Shown: piece by piece, positions 15,587 to 25,197 of the stretch
How the letters are laid out: every line of letters starts with the position of its first letter
Position numbering within the stretch: position 1 is the first letter of the stretch
Made by a program: the position numbers and the translations under genes
Notes under the pieces: generated by a model
The model's database searches: none
The model's input: only the letters and a program-made list of their open reading frames with translations
What the model was told of the DNA's origin: nothing
Virus record (IMG/VR): IMGVR_UViG_3300013093_000028
Location: 32,344 to 96,343 of that record
DNA: 64,000 bases
Reading direction: 5' to 3' (one strand)
Source: a virus

Positions 15587-17977
15587 ATGGCAGACGTGTA
15601 CGGCCGAATAGGCAATGAAGAAGTAGAATTAAACAATGCCGCTACCGAGGCCACGCTGAAGGCTCTGTTGGCAGCCACAGCCACATCAAACATAGAACAG
15701 CTGGCAACTTTAAGAACGCTGGCAAACAAGTCCGGAGTAGCAAAATCTACCACTGACGAAGCTCTTGGGCAAATTAAAAATGTAGGCAGTGCTTCAAGTC
15801 AAACCACTGTGGGTATGAAGCTCTTGGGCGATGCGGTGGATAACGCATGGCAAGCAACTAAACAAACATATAGACAAGTGGAAGCGCTGGGTGCCAAGAT
15901 GGCTGATGGTACTGCTAAGACTTCTGATGTATTTGATGCCCTTGCCAAATTGCCTGGACCATTAGGCGCGGTAGCTGAGTTGTTTGGAAAAATAGCCGGT
16001 TTTCAAGAAACTAATTTAGACACATATCAAAAAATATCTGCCTCAGGTGTTAATTTCAGTGGCAGCTTAGATGCCATGCGAATAGCACAGGCTAAATCCT
16101 ATCTAACACTTGAACAATTTACCTCTACTATTCAAAATAATCAGGAAGCGTTTGCTAGGATTGGCGGTAATGTCAATGATGGTGCTACGGCGTTTTTTAA
16201 TTTTAGTAATAGTTTTATCAAAAGTGATTTTGGACAAAATCTAAGAGCCCTAGGTTATACATTTCAAGAATTAACTGACAACGAATTAACATACATGCAG
16301 ATTCGAGGCGGCGTAAGTAAAGCTGAATTAGCCAGCAAGGATGCCATGTATGCTGTTGCTGAAGGTACACACGCTTATATCCAAGAGCAAACTATGCTCA
16401 CTGAACTAACAGGCAAAAATAGAAAGCAGTTAGAAGATGAACAGAAAAAAATTGCTCAGCAACAAGCGTTCCAAACACATTTGGCCCAGTTAAGATTAAC
16501 TGATGCCGCCCGAGCCGCTAAGGAAGAGGCATTAGTGACTTCACAACAGAGTCAATATGGTCAAGAAGCTGGGTTGAACATGATGGCATTGACCATGAAC
16601 CTAGCACCAGTGACAAAAGGTCTTCAACTTTTTGCTGGTGTAAATGCCAGTTTCTACGCAGAGCAACGTAGACAAGCGGCGCTAGCCAGAGATAGAAATA
16701 TCAGCGAAGCAGAACTGCTAAAACAATCGCATGCTGCAGGCTACTATCTAGCTGAAACTGCTAAAAATATGGGGGAAAATGCCTTTTATCAATCATTGGC
16801 TAATACAGAGTTGGCACCAGCTGTCAATGCAGGTCTTAAACAACAAGTAATAGCACTAAACAACAACCTAACTGCTCATGAACATTGGTTAGATCGAGGT
16901 AGTGAGATTGCTGATAAGAACGATAAAGCCGCCAGCAGTCAAGCAGCCGCGGCCGCAAAAACTCAACAAAAAATGAACGAGGCCAACCAAGAGGTTGTAA
17001 AATCCCTAGTTTTACTTAATGAAAAAATAGAGCCAACATTCAATAGTTTATTTCAAGCCATACAAGAAAGATTTGTCAAAGCACTAGATGACGCTACACC
17101 AAAAATAGCCGCAGCCATTGATTGGGTATTTCAGCATGGACAAGCATTAAAGCATCTAACAGAGGAAGTGGGATTGGCCTACCTAGCATGGAAAGCATTT
17201 AACATAGCCAGTGCTGTAAAATCAGCAGGTGGCGGATTAGGTGGACTAGCCAATGCCGCATTAGAACGCGGTACTTTTGCCAATCCCATGTGGGTGGCAA
17301 TTAGGGAAGGGTTTAAACCTGGGGGTGGTGTTCCAACACCAGAAGGTGGTGGAGGTGGCAGTTCTGAAAACAAACCTAAGAGTAGACTTAATAAAGGCAG
17401 ACTAGGTGGTGTAGGGATTGGCTCAGCCTTAGGACTATACGGCGGATATGAAGAAAGTAATGCTATCGAGGAAGCAAGAAAACAAAAACAAATTGATGAT
17501 GCTGAAGCAGCCAGACAACAAAATCGTAATAGAGTAGGAACTGGATTAGAAGTAGGATTAGGCGCCGCCGCTGCTCTTCTAGCTCCTGAAACTTTTGGAT
17601 TATCCTTGTTATTACCCTTATTAGCAGGACCGTTGGGTAGAATAATTGGTGAAACTGCTTATGATCAGTTTGATCCAGCAAAGGTCAAAACACCAGAAGG
17701 TAAAGCATCGGGCGGTCCAATAAATCCCGGATCTTATCTAGTTGGTGAAAAAGGCCCAGAAATTATATCTACTAACAGCAGTGGTAACGTGATTACCAAC
17801 GAAAATTTAACAGCAATGATAGAATCGAGCATAGGCCAGAAAGCTATTGGAGAATCACTAAAACAGTTAAATATCATTATGAATGATATTCGGTCTCTTA
17901 TGAGAGAAACTGTAGACAATACTGATAGACAGATATCTGAATTAAAAAATCTAAGTGGCAATCAAATGCCACATTAA
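15587..17977 (+). CDS. Tail tape measure protein
   Basis: This 796-residue protein has the build of a tape measure: long Ala/Gln/Glu-rich helical stretches (about 1-480), hydrophobic glycine-rich segments (residues ~545-575 and ~640-680, the latter VGLGAAAALLAPETFGLSLL), and the C-terminal signature ASGGPINPGSYLVGEKGPE followed by an NVITNENLTAMIE element. That end motif recurs in tape measures of many long-tailed phages. It spans the tail tube lumen, fixes tail length and is ejected at infection, corresponding to T4 gp29 in role. A glycine linker (EGGGGGSS, about 585) separates the membrane-like parts. It is flanked by gp26 (divergent) and the portal gene. Confidence 0.85.
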   Translation: MADVYGRIGNEEVELNNAATEATLKALLAATATSNIEQLATLRTLANKSGVAKSTTDEALGQIKNVGSASSQTTVGMKLLGDAVDNAWQATKQTYRQVEALGAKMADGTAKTSDVFDALAKLPGPLGAVAELFGKIAGFQETNLDTYQKISASGVNFSGSLDAMRIAQAKSYLTLEQFTSTIQNNQEAFARIGGNVNDGATAFFNFSNSFIKSDFGQNLRALGYTFQELTDNELTYMQIRGGVSKAELASKDAMYAVAEGTHAYIQEQTMLTELTGKNRKQLEDEQKKIAQQQAFQTHLAQLRLTDAARAAKEEALVTSQQSQYGQEAGLNMMALTMNLAPVTKGLQLFAGVNASFYAEQRRQAALARDRNISEAELLKQSHAAGYYLAETAKNMGENAFYQSLANTELAPAVNAGLKQQVIALNNNLTAHEHWLDRGSEIADKNDKAASSQAAAAAKTQQKMNEANQEVVKSLVLLNEKIEPTFNSLFQAIQERFVKALDDATPKIAAAIDWVFQHGQALKHLTEEVGLAYLAWKAFNIASAVKSAGGGLGGLANAALERGTFANPMWVAIREGFKPGGGVPTPEGGGGGSSENKPKSRLNKGRLGGVGIGSALGLYGGYEESNAIEEARKQKQIDDAEAARQQNRNRVGTGLEVGLGAAAALLAPETFGLSLLLPLLAGPLGRIIGETAYDQFDPAKVKTPEGKASGGPINPGSYLVGEKGPEIISTNSSGNVITNENLTAMIESSIGQKAIGESLKQLNIIMNDIRSLMRETVDNTDRQISELKNLSGNQMPH

Positions 17978-18009
17978 GTAGGCCTACATATTATTAAAGG
18001 AGCGTTGAT

Positions 18010-19749
18010 TTGAGCTGGAAAAAATACTTTACCCCTGTAAATCTTTCAGGCAAACTTAGCCCTGTGAGTGGTAGCATGAGTACAGCGGGTAGCAGTAACC
18101 CTAGCCGTACCAATTACAGCAGTTATCTTCCTGATGTGTATGCTGGACATCCTAATCGTTTAGAGCGTTACGGACAGTATGATACAATGGACAGCGACAG
18201 TGAAGTCAATGCCGCCTTTGATATTTTGGCTGAATTCTGTAGTCAAACCAACGAAGAAAACGGTACACCATTCCAGATCTACTTTAAAGATCAAGCAACA
18301 AATACTGAAGTTAAGATTATTAAAAAATACCTACAACAGTGGTGTAAGTTAAACAAATTTCCTGTTCGTATTTTTAAAATTGTACGCAATGCCTTCAAGT
18401 ATGGCGATAGTTTCTTTGTTCGTGACCCAGAAACACAGGCTTGGATGTATGTGGATCCTGCCAAGGTAGACAAGATTATTGTTAATGAAAGTGAAGGTAA
18501 GAAGCCTGAGCAATATCACATCCGTGACTTCAATCCTAACTTTGAAACACTGGCCACAACTGCTATTCAACCCAGCAATGTCAACGGCGGTGGCAGTCAA
18601 TTTGGCGGTTCTTATGGCACTGGACAGGGAGGCGCCGGGGGTAGTAGGGGTATGGTAGGTTCCTATCCAACCACCGCAAATAGTAGTCGATTTAGCCAAA
18701 ATCAAAACCAATATGCCATAGATGCTCGTCATGTAATTCACATTTCAATGAGTGAAGGCTTGGACAGTAACTTCCCATTTGGCAACAGTTTAATGGAAAG
18801 TATCTTTAAAGTGTTCAAACAAAAAGAACTGCTAGAAGATGCTATTCTAATCTATCGTATACAACGTGCTCCAGAGCGTCGTGTGTTTTATATTGACGTG
18901 GGTAACATGCCCAGTCACTTGGCCATGAGCTTTGTTGAACGTGTTAAAAATGAAGTAAACCAACGTAGAATCCCCAGTACTACTGGCGGAAGTCAAAGTG
19001 TTATTGACGCAAGTTACAATCCACTAAGCGTCAACGAAGATTATTTCTTCCCAACCACAGCAGAAGGTCGTGGTAGTAAAGTTGAAATTCTTCCTGGTGG
19101 TACTAATTTAGGAGAAATTGATGACCTTAAGTACTTTACTAATAAACTGTTTAGAGCTTTGCGTATTCCAAGTTCTTACCTACCAACTGGTAGTGATGAT
19201 GGAGGGAGCAACTTCAATGACGGACGAGTCGGGACAGCCTATATACAAGAATTACGATTCAACAAATACTGCGAACGACTACAATCGTTGATGAATGAAC
19301 CGTTTGATCTTGAGTTCAAACTGTATCTACATAACAAAGGCATCAACATAGACAGCAATATTTTTGATCTTAAATTTAATCCTCCACAAAACTTTGCGAG
19401 TTATCGTCAAGCAGAAATGGATACCGCCCGTGTTAACACATTCAATACCATGGTGGCAATTCCCATGATATCCAAGAGATTTGCCTTAAAACGATTCTTG
19501 GGATTGACCACTGAGGAAGTCACAGAAAATGAAACACTGTGGAAAGAAGAAAACATTGACGATGACACACAATTAAGTGCCAGCGCAGAACTTCGTACAG
19601 CAGGTATTACTGCTAATGGCATGTCTGGAGATTTAAGCAGTTTAAGTGATAACACTCCTCCCCCTGAACTAGGCGATGAAAATGCTCCTACTGATGGATC
19701 GGTAAGTCCTTCTCCTGGTGGTGATGCTGGCGAAGCTCCACCGCAGTAA
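18010..19749 (+). CDS. gp20: Portal vertex protein gp20
   Basis: This 579-residue portal forms the dodecameric ring at the head vertex through which DNA is packaged. Typical gp20 stretches include YDTMDSDSEVNAAFDILAEF (about 57-76), FKYGDSFFVRDPE, FPFGNSLMESIFKVFKQKEL and YRIQRAPERRVFYIDVGNMP. A glycine/serine-rich insert lies at about 190-220. The start is TTG at 18010, chosen because AAAGGAG lies 7 nt upstream and MSWKKYF fits the family; no ATG lies nearby. The last ~50 residues are Pro/Asp/Ser-rich. T4 gp20 is 524 residues. Confidence 0.92.
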   Translation: MSWKKYFTPVNLSGKLSPVSGSMSTAGSSNPSRTNYSSYLPDVYAGHPNRLERYGQYDTMDSDSEVNAAFDILAEFCSQTNEENGTPFQIYFKDQATNTEVKIIKKYLQQWCKLNKFPVRIFKIVRNAFKYGDSFFVRDPETQAWMYVDPAKVDKIIVNESEGKKPEQYHIRDFNPNFETLATTAIQPSNVNGGGSQFGGSYGTGQGGAGGSRGMVGSYPTTANSSRFSQNQNQYAIDARHVIHISMSEGLDSNFPFGNSLMESIFKVFKQKELLEDAILIYRIQRAPERRVFYIDVGNMPSHLAMSFVERVKNEVNQRRIPSTTGGSQSVIDASYNPLSVNEDYFFPTTAEGRGSKVEILPGGTNLGEIDDLKYFTNKLFRALRIPSSYLPTGSDDGGSNFNDGRVGTAYIQELRFNKYCERLQSLMNEPFDLEFKLYLHNKGINIDSNIFDLKFNPPQNFASYRQAEMDTARVNTFNTMVAIPMISKRFALKRFLGLTTEEVTENETLWKEENIDDDTQLSASAELRTAGITANGMSGDLSSLSDNTPPPELGDENAPTDGSVSPSPGGDAGEAPPQ

Positions 19750-19751
19750 TT

Positions 19752-19759
19752 GATAAATA
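19752..19759 (+). promoter_or_regulatory. Late-promoter-like motif directly before the gp67-position gene
   Basis: GATAAATA ends 7 nt before the ATG at 19767. With T4 spacing the message would have a 2-nt leader. There is no Shine-Dalgarno. Confidence 0.4.
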
Positions 19760-19766
19760 CTTGACT

Positions 19767-20012
19767 ATGATACTACGAGAATTTATGTATTTTGACAAAG
19801 AACACGAGGCTCCACAGGAGGATGATCGCTATCTAAGTCAAAATGATACCAGCATTTTAAAAGACAAAGAACTAAGAAAGACTAGATTAACACTAGGAAT
19901 GCTTAACGATTTACGCAAAGCTGGCGATGCTCGTGAGAAAGAAAAGAAGCAAGAATTGGGTTTGACTAGAAAAATGTACGCGGCTCCTCCGCCAGAAGCG
20001 GCTGCTACATAA
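19767..20012 (+). CDS. Small prohead-core-type protein (gp67 position)
   Basis: This protein of 81 residues, counting from ATG 19767 (a TTG at 19761 would add two), starts MILREFMYFDKEHEAPQEDD and is highly charged, with alternating acidic and basic residues and an Ala/Pro-rich tail. It lies between portal gp20 and the acidic core protein, where T4 has gp67, a small internal core protein cut by gp21. No sequence match to gp67 is evident by eye, so the name is positional. I prefer the ATG because the late motif GATAAATA ends 7 nt before it. Confidence 0.6.
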   Translation: MILREFMYFDKEHEAPQEDDRYLSQNDTSILKDKELRKTRLTLGMLNDLRKAGDAREKEKKQELGLTRKMYAAPPPEAAAT

Positions 20013-20197
20013 ACGTATACTATAACTTTTTCTGTCAGAAACTAAATATTTTTGACAAAAAGATATCAAAAACAGAGTCAACTCTGTCACAAAAAGGCCA
20101 AAACGACTGATTTTAGGCCTATTTCACACATCTATTTTAATCTACCTGTAAATAAAGCTATAGCAATGCCGCTAACCTAACAGGAGAATTAAAAATT
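20013..20197 (+). other. Intergenic region with late motifs and two hairpins
   Basis: This 185-nt region holds CTAAATA (20042-20048), a second late motif GTAAATA (20148-20154) 43 nt before the next ATG, a perfect 7-bp palindrome ACAGAGT-CA-ACTCTGT (20072-20087), and AGGCC/GGCCT (20095-20120). On the minus strand the first hairpin is followed by TTTTTG, like an antisense terminator. CAGGAG before 20198 is the ribosome site. No ORF seen. Confidence 0.45.
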
Positions 20198-21193
20198 ATG
20201 TCTACAAAATTTGAACAACTATTAGACTATCTTGTAAACGAGGATCACGAAAAGGCTAACGAGCTTTTCCATGAAATCGTTGTTGAGAAGTCAAGAGAAA
20301 TTTACGAAAACCTAATCGCAGAAGAAGAAGACGAGTCTAAAGAAATGGACGAAGCAGAAGATGATCAAGAAGAATCTGTTGAAGAAGGAATGGATGACGA
20401 TACTGAAGAATCTATGGATCTAGAAGATTCCTATATGATGGACAGTGATGAAACTGGTGACGAAACAGACGACTTTGGTGGAGAAATTTCCGCTGACGGC
20501 GACAACTTTGATGCACCAGAAGATGACGGACACGGTCATGAAGAACAAGAAGACAGCGCAATCATGGATATCAAGAACGCCATTGCTGAACTAGAAGCCG
20601 CTTTTGCTGAACTAGAACAAGCTCAAGGTGAAGAAGAACACGAAATGGGCATGGACGGTGATGACGACATGGACATGGACAGTGATGACAAAGAAGATGC
20701 TGACGAAGACATGATGGGTATGATGGAAAACCGTCGTATGACACGTGAATACGTTGAGAAAGTCGGTAACGACTGGGAAAAGTCTGGTACACAAAAAGCT
20801 CAAGGTAAGAACGTTGGTTCTGGATCTGGCGATACAGAAGGTGCCCCAGTAGAAGGCCGTAGCCCAGTAAGTTCTGGTAAAGGCAAGCCAACAACAGGCG
20901 CTGATGCTAAGAACATTGGTCAAGGCGGCGACGAAGGTCAAAGCAACACAGGTACAAGTCCAGGCAAAGTAAACCGTGGTATCACTCCAGAAAGTGGTGA
21001 CAAGTTTGCTAAAGAAGCTGGTAATGTTCCAGGTGGAAAAATGGGTGTTAAGAATCTAAAGAAAGTTGGTTCTGGATATCCTAACAACAACAAGAATCCA
21101 GGTCCAGTAGGTTCTGGCTCAGGCGACAAAGCAGGTCAAACAAGTATTGATCCAGCTACAAAACGTCAATTCTTGCCACAGCATACAAAATAA
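20198..21193 (+). CDS. Acidic prohead core protein (gp68-type N-terminus)
   Basis: This 331-residue protein has a short folded N-terminus, MSTKFEQLLDYLVNEDHEKA then ELFHEIVVEKSREIYENLI. This motif starts the prohead core protein of many T4-like phages outside the T-evens (position of T4 gp68). Residues ~42-180 are extremely Asp/Glu-rich with Met-Asp runs, and residues ~190-331 are Gly/Ser/Lys-rich repeats (VGSGSGDTEGAP, VGSGYPNNNKNPGPVGSGSGD). Such composition fits an internal scaffold that is degraded by gp21 and removed before DNA fills the head. A GTAAATA late motif and CAGGAG ribosome site are upstream. Confidence 0.7.
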   Translation: MSTKFEQLLDYLVNEDHEKANELFHEIVVEKSREIYENLIAEEEDESKEMDEAEDDQEESVEEGMDDDTEESMDLEDSYMMDSDETGDETDDFGGEISADGDNFDAPEDDGHGHEEQEDSAIMDIKNAIAELEAAFAELEQAQGEEEHEMGMDGDDDMDMDSDDKEDADEDMMGMMENRRMTREYVEKVGNDWEKSGTQKAQGKNVGSGSGDTEGAPVEGRSPVSSGKGKPTTGADAKNIGQGGDEGQSNTGTSPGKVNRGITPESGDKFAKEAGNVPGGKMGVKNLKKVGSGYPNNNKNPGPVGSGSGDKAGQTSIDPATKRQFLPQHTK

Positions 21194-21206
21194 TTAGAGA
21201 GACAGG

Positions 21207-21836
21207 ATGCAATATTCTTACTTACGCGAACATCTAAGTTATGATCAGGCTCAAGTAATTCTTGAGTCTGATGATAAGGACGGCAAAAATCTTTATCTAA
21301 AAGGTATTGCCATCCAAGGTGGCATTCGTAACGCAAATCAACGTGTTTACCCAGTAGACGAAATTGATCGTGCGGTTAGTACTCTTATGGATCAGATTAA
21401 AAATGGCTATAGTGTACTAGGTGAAGTTGATCATCCTGACGATTTAAAAGTAAATTTGGATCGTGTGTCCCATATGATAACTCAAATGTGGATGGAAGGT
21501 CCTAATGGTTATGGTAAGATGAAAATTTTACCTACACCGATGGGTAACTTAGTTCGTACTATGCTTGAAAGTGGAGTAAAACTTGGTGTTAGTTCTCGTG
21601 GTAGCGGCAATGTTAACGACATGAACGGCCATGTATCTGATTTCGAGATTATCACAGTAGACGTAGTTGCTCAACCAAGTGCGCCTGGAGCGTACCCTAC
21701 TCCTGTTTATGAGCATTTGATGAATGCTCGTGGTGGGAATAGAGCGTTTAGAGTAGCGCAAGAAGTAAAAGAAGATCCAAAGGCCCAGAAATATTTGAAG
21801 GAATCATTACTTCAAATTATTAAAGGTCTAAAATAA
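21207..21836 (+). CDS. gp21: Prohead core maturation protease gp21
   Basis: This 209-residue serine protease (family S77/U9-like) cuts the scaffold and the capsid N-terminus during head maturation. Catalytic-site motifs are visible: GEVDHPDD with His76, GVSSRG with the Ser at 129/130, and ITVDVVAQPSAPGA with Asp152. The length matches T4 gp21 (212 residues). It sits between the acidic core protein (13 nt) and gp22 (16 nt) in the usual head cluster order, with GAGACAGG before the ATG. Confidence 0.93.
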   Translation: MQYSYLREHLSYDQAQVILESDDKDGKNLYLKGIAIQGGIRNANQRVYPVDEIDRAVSTLMDQIKNGYSVLGEVDHPDDLKVNLDRVSHMITQMWMEGPNGYGKMKILPTPMGNLVRTMLESGVKLGVSSRGSGNVNDMNGHVSDFEIITVDVVAQPSAPGAYPTPVYEHLMNARGGNRAFRVAQEVKEDPKAQKYLKESLLQIIKGLK

Positions 21837-21852
21837 GCCCGAGGAGAAATAT

Positions 21853-22950
21853 ATGTTGGACGCATTCAAACAATTAGTAGAGTCAGGAGTAATGACAGAA
21901 GACACACGTACTGTCATTGAGTCTGCCTTTGCTGAAAAAATTAAAGAGAATCGCGAACAAGTAACCGCAGAACTTCGTGAAGAGTTTGCTCAAAAATATA
22001 ACCAAGATAAAGGTGCTATTGTTGAAGCAGTCGACAAGATGTTAAGCGAGAGATTGCTCGCAGAGATGAGTGAATTGCATGAAGACAAAAAAGCTCTAGA
22101 TGAAGCAAAACAAGCATATCGTACAAAGATTGCTGAAGATGCTAAAAAGCTAGAAGGATTTGTAATCAAACAATTAGGAAAAGAATTGGTTGAATTCCAA
22201 GGTGATCGTAAAAAAGTTGCTGAGAATTTTTCCAAGCTAGAAGGTTTTGTAGTACATGCCCTAGCAAAAGAGATTAGTGAATTTGCAGCAGATAAGAAAG
22301 ATTTAGCTGAAACAAAAGTTAAGTTAGTTCGTGAAGCTAAAAACAAATTTGCTGAAATTAAACAAAACTTCATTCAACGTGCTAGTAAGGTCGTTGAAGG
22401 GACTGTTACAACCAAGTTGACATCTGAAATCAAGCAATTGAAAGAAGACATTGACAGTGCTCGTAACAATGACTTTGGTCGTAAGATCTATGAAGCATTT
22501 GCGCAGGAGTTTGCTGGTTCCTATTTAAATGAGAAATCTGAAACAAGTAAATTGTTAAAGATCATTGAAAAGAAAGAACAACAAATTGCTGAAGCCAAAC
22601 AAGCCGTAGCAGAAAAAACACAACTAGTAGAATCTACACAACGCGATCTTCGTGTTACTAAAGATCTAATGGAACGTAAAGCTGTTATGGGTGAGTTGTT
22701 AGCACCATTAGGTGCTGATAAGAGAGATATCATGAAAGAGTTGTTGGAATCCGTTCCAACAAAGAAACTAAATGAGTCTTTCGACAAATACCTACCAGCA
22801 GTAATGGAAGGACAATCACGTAAAACAGCTCCTAAGAAAGCTATTTTAAGTGAAGGTGCTGAAGTAACTGGAAATCGTGAAGTAAAAGCCGAGGTAGGCT
22901 TAGACAATATTGTTGATATCCGCAAGTTGGCGGGATTAGCAAAAATATAA
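21853..22950 (+). CDS. gp22: Prohead scaffold protein gp22
   Basis: This 365-residue protein is almost entirely helical and charged (Glu/Lys/Ala/Gln), with heptad-like segments such as EDKKALDEAKQAYRTKIAED and KLEGFVVHALAKEISEFAAD. Two related KLEGFV blocks (about 97 and 129) suggest an internal duplication. The family forms the prohead core on which gp23 assembles and is then cut to peptides by gp21. GAGGAG is the ribosome site. The ending NIVDIRKLAGLAKI fits gp22 relatives. T4 gp22 is 269 residues. Confidence 0.88.
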   Translation: MLDAFKQLVESGVMTEDTRTVIESAFAEKIKENREQVTAELREEFAQKYNQDKGAIVEAVDKMLSERLLAEMSELHEDKKALDEAKQAYRTKIAEDAKKLEGFVIKQLGKELVEFQGDRKKVAENFSKLEGFVVHALAKEISEFAADKKDLAETKVKLVREAKNKFAEIKQNFIQRASKVVEGTVTTKLTSEIKQLKEDIDSARNNDFGRKIYEAFAQEFAGSYLNEKSETSKLLKIIEKKEQQIAEAKQAVAEKTQLVESTQRDLRVTKDLMERKAVMGELLAPLGADKRDIMKELLESVPTKKLNESFDKYLPAVMEGQSRKTAPKKAILSEGAEVTGNREVKAEVGLDNIVDIRKLAGLAKI

Positions 22951-22966
22951 TTCAAGGAGACACAAA

Positions 22967-24145
22967 ATGTCACAACTATTAAATGAAAGATGGTCAGAGA
23001 CCAAAGAAGCTCTGCTTGAAGGCCTATCTGGTACACGCCGTGCTTCTATGCAAGTTTGCTTAGAAAACACACGTAAGTATTTGGCTGAAAGCGCAACAGC
23101 AGGCGCGACAAGCGCAGGTAACGTAGCAACTCTTAACCGCGTAATTCTACCGGTCATCCGTCGTGTTATGCCAACAGTTATTGCCAACGAAATCATCGGT
23201 GTACAACCAATGACTGGTCCAGTTGGTCAAATTCACACATTGCGTGTTCGTTACGCTGATTCTGGCGACAACGTACAAGCTGGTGAAGAGGCATTAAGCC
23301 CATTCAAGATTGCTAGTGCTTACAGTGGTAACAACACTGACACTACTCCAGGTGCCGCTCAAACATCATTGCTTGAAGGTCAACCAGGTAAGCGTATGAG
23401 CATTCAAATCTTGAAGAGCCCAGTTGAAGCTAAGTCACGTAAACTAAGCGCTCGCTGGACTTTTGAAGCTGCACAAGATGCACAAAGCCAACAAGGCATT
23501 GACATCGAAGCAGAAATCATGGCTGCTCTAGCACAAGAAATCACAACTGAAATTGATCAAGAAATCCTAGCTTCTCTACGTAGCTTGGCAAGTGTTGAAC
23601 AAACATACGATCAAAGTTTAGTTTCTGGTACAGCAACATTCGTTGGTGACGAACATGCTGCCTTAGCTATCCAAATCAACCGTGTTGCTAACTTAATTGC
23701 TCAGCGTACACGTCGTGGTGCTGGTAACTGGGCTGTTGTTTCTAACCAAGCATTGACAATTCTACAATCTGCTACTACTAGCGCATTTGCTCGTACAACA
23801 GAAGGTACATTCGAAGCTCCTACAAACACTAAGTTTGTTGGTACATTGAATGGCGCTATGCGTGTTTATGTTGACGCATACATGACAGACACTGGTAACG
23901 ATAACAACCAAGTTCTAATTGGATACAAAGGTTCTAGCGAAGCAGATGCTGCAGCGTTCTATTGCCCATATATTCCTCTAATGAGCTCTGGTGTTGTTCT
24001 AGATCCAGCAACATTTGAGCCAGTAGTTGGCTTCCTAACACGTTACGGTTACGTAGAACTAAGCAACACTGCTTCTTCTCTAGGTAATGCAGCTGACTAC
24101 TTAGGTAAAGTTGCTATCACTAGCGCAAACGTTTCATTCCAGTAA
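22967..24145 (+). CDS. gp23: Major capsid protein gp23
   Basis: This 392-residue protein has the gp23 N-terminus pattern: a basic cleavable segment, then PVIRRVMPTVIANEIIGVQP and MTGPVGQIHTLRVRY. Later family landmarks are SRKLSARWTFEAAQD, GIDIEAEIMAALAQEITTEI and a GYVELSN element near the end. A gp21-type cleavage site (hydrophobic-X-Glu) is at LAE41/S42, which would release a 41-residue propeptide. T4 gp23 is 521 residues; the shorter form is typical of marine relatives. A strong terminator follows. Codon choice looks more uniform than in neighbours, as expected for the most abundant protein. Confidence 0.95.
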   Translation: MSQLLNERWSETKEALLEGLSGTRRASMQVCLENTRKYLAESATAGATSAGNVATLNRVILPVIRRVMPTVIANEIIGVQPMTGPVGQIHTLRVRYADSGDNVQAGEEALSPFKIASAYSGNNTDTTPGAAQTSLLEGQPGKRMSIQILKSPVEAKSRKLSARWTFEAAQDAQSQQGIDIEAEIMAALAQEITTEIDQEILASLRSLASVEQTYDQSLVSGTATFVGDEHAALAIQINRVANLIAQRTRRGAGNWAVVSNQALTILQSATTSAFARTTEGTFEAPTNTKFVGTLNGAMRVYVDAYMTDTGNDNNQVLIGYKGSSEADAAAFYCPYIPLMSSGVVLDPATFEPVVGFLTRYGYVELSNTASSLGNAADYLGKVAITSANVSFQ

Positions 24146-24171
24146 TTCGTTACTGTTATTAAAACAAACAA

Positions 24172-24194
24172 AAGCCCACTTAGGTGGGCTTTTT
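24172..24194 (+). terminator. Rho-independent terminator after gp23
   Basis: Perfect 8-bp stem AAGCCCAC/GTGGGCTT with loop TTAG, followed by TTTTT. It closes the head operon. Confidence 0.9.
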
Positions 24195-24205
24195 GTTGAC
24201 TATGG

Positions 24206-24212
24206 GTAAATA
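24206..24212 (+). promoter_or_regulatory. Late-promoter-like motif after the gp23 terminator
   Basis: GTAAATA follows the terminator and would start a leader of about 75 nt ending in CAAGGAG before the next ATG. Confidence 0.55.
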
Positions 24213-24294
24213 ATACTGTTCGCTCTTAATCGAGAGTTTATGCGGTCCCCGCCGCGTAGGCAATAGAACTGTCTATATTCAAGGAGAAAATAAA

Positions 24295-25197
24295 ATGGGA
24301 CGTCCAATTAAAAAGAGATTTTTTGTAAGAGGTGGTGGCGCTACACCCACTGATGTAGTTCAATATGAGGGTGTTACAGTCAGTATTAATAATACTGGAT
24401 CACACTATTCTTTAGGTGCTACAGCCAGTGTTTCAGCACCACAAGATGCAGCAGGGGTAACAGCCACTGTAGTTTTAACAGTTACAACTACAACAAACGT
24501 AGGTGGCGGTTATGGTGGTTTTATCAGTGCCGCAACAATTGCAAATCCAGGTTCTGGATATAACGCAAACCCAACTGTTACAGTTGTTGCTCCAGCAACT
24601 CAAACTGCCACAGTAACAACAAGTTCAACTGCCACTATTACACTAAACGGTGTAAATGGTATCTATGTAGGTATGCAGGCATCAGGAACAGGTATTAATG
24701 CCTCCACTACTTATGTTACAGCAGTTAATGTAGGTACAAATACAGTTACATTATCAAGAAACAATCAAGCAGGTAGTTTGATTGGTAATGTTATCACATT
24801 TAGTGATGTTGGTGCTAGTGCTACATTCACAGTTGGTTTAACTCACGTTGAAACAGATACAAATACAATCGCTTGTACAGCTTATCTAACAACTGGTTCT
24901 AGTGCTGTAAGTTCTGCTATTATCAAACAAGAAGCTGCACATCGTTATCTAGTTGAAAACAACCAAGGTCGTGGTACATGTAAATTATCAACCGCCACTG
25001 TGTTAACAGCTGGTTTAATGACAATTACTGCTAAAGATACAAGTAATAATGTTTATTTTGTTACAAAATTGACTTCTAAGAAAGCACGTTTGTGGCAAAA
25101 ATCTGGTAGCGGCTATTTGTTCAATAACGGACAAACTGTTCACTGGGTAACTGGAACAAACGTAGTTTCAACATTAGTTTCTATTGTACTAAACTAA
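24295..25197 (+). CDS. Capsid decoration-type virion protein
   Basis: This 300-residue beta-rich protein begins MGRPIKKRFFVRGGGATP. Proteins with an MGRP(I/L)(N/K)K(R/K)(F/Y)F start occur next to gp23 in many aquatic T4-like phages and are taken as abundant virion proteins, probably head decoration. Residues ~25-200 are Thr/Val/Ala/Gly-rich with repeated short strands (VTVSINNTGSHYSLGA, PGSGYNANPTVTVV), like Ig-type or repeat decoration domains. A more complex C-terminus carries AHRYLVENNQGRGTCKL and a GYLFNNGQTVHWVTG element. It has its own late motif and terminator, so it is transcribed alone. The exact role is inference. Confidence 0.7.
   Translation: MGRPIKKRFFVRGGGATPTDVVQYEGVTVSINNTGSHYSLGATASVSAPQDAAGVTATVVLTVTTTTNVGGGYGGFISAATIANPGSGYNANPTVTVVAPATQTATVTTSSTATITLNGVNGIYVGMQASGTGINASTTYVTAVNVGTNTVTLSRNNQAGSLIGNVITFSDVGASATFTVGLTHVETDTNTIACTAYLTTGSSAVSSAIIKQEAAHRYLVENNQGRGTCKLSTATVLTAGLMTITAKDTSNNVYFVTKLTSKKARLWQKSGSGYLFNNGQTVHWVTGTNVVSTLVSIVLN

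Noticed and set aside
20571-20941. Minus-strand open frames opposite the acidic core protein
   Set aside because: Shadows of an Asp/Glu-rich gene; they would encode His/Cys/Leu-rich proteins with no start signals.
21990-23196. Minus-strand open frames opposite gp22 and gp23
   Set aside because: Antisense to strongly conserved genes, no ribosome sites or promoters, Ser/Phe/Leu-rich composition typical of shadows.
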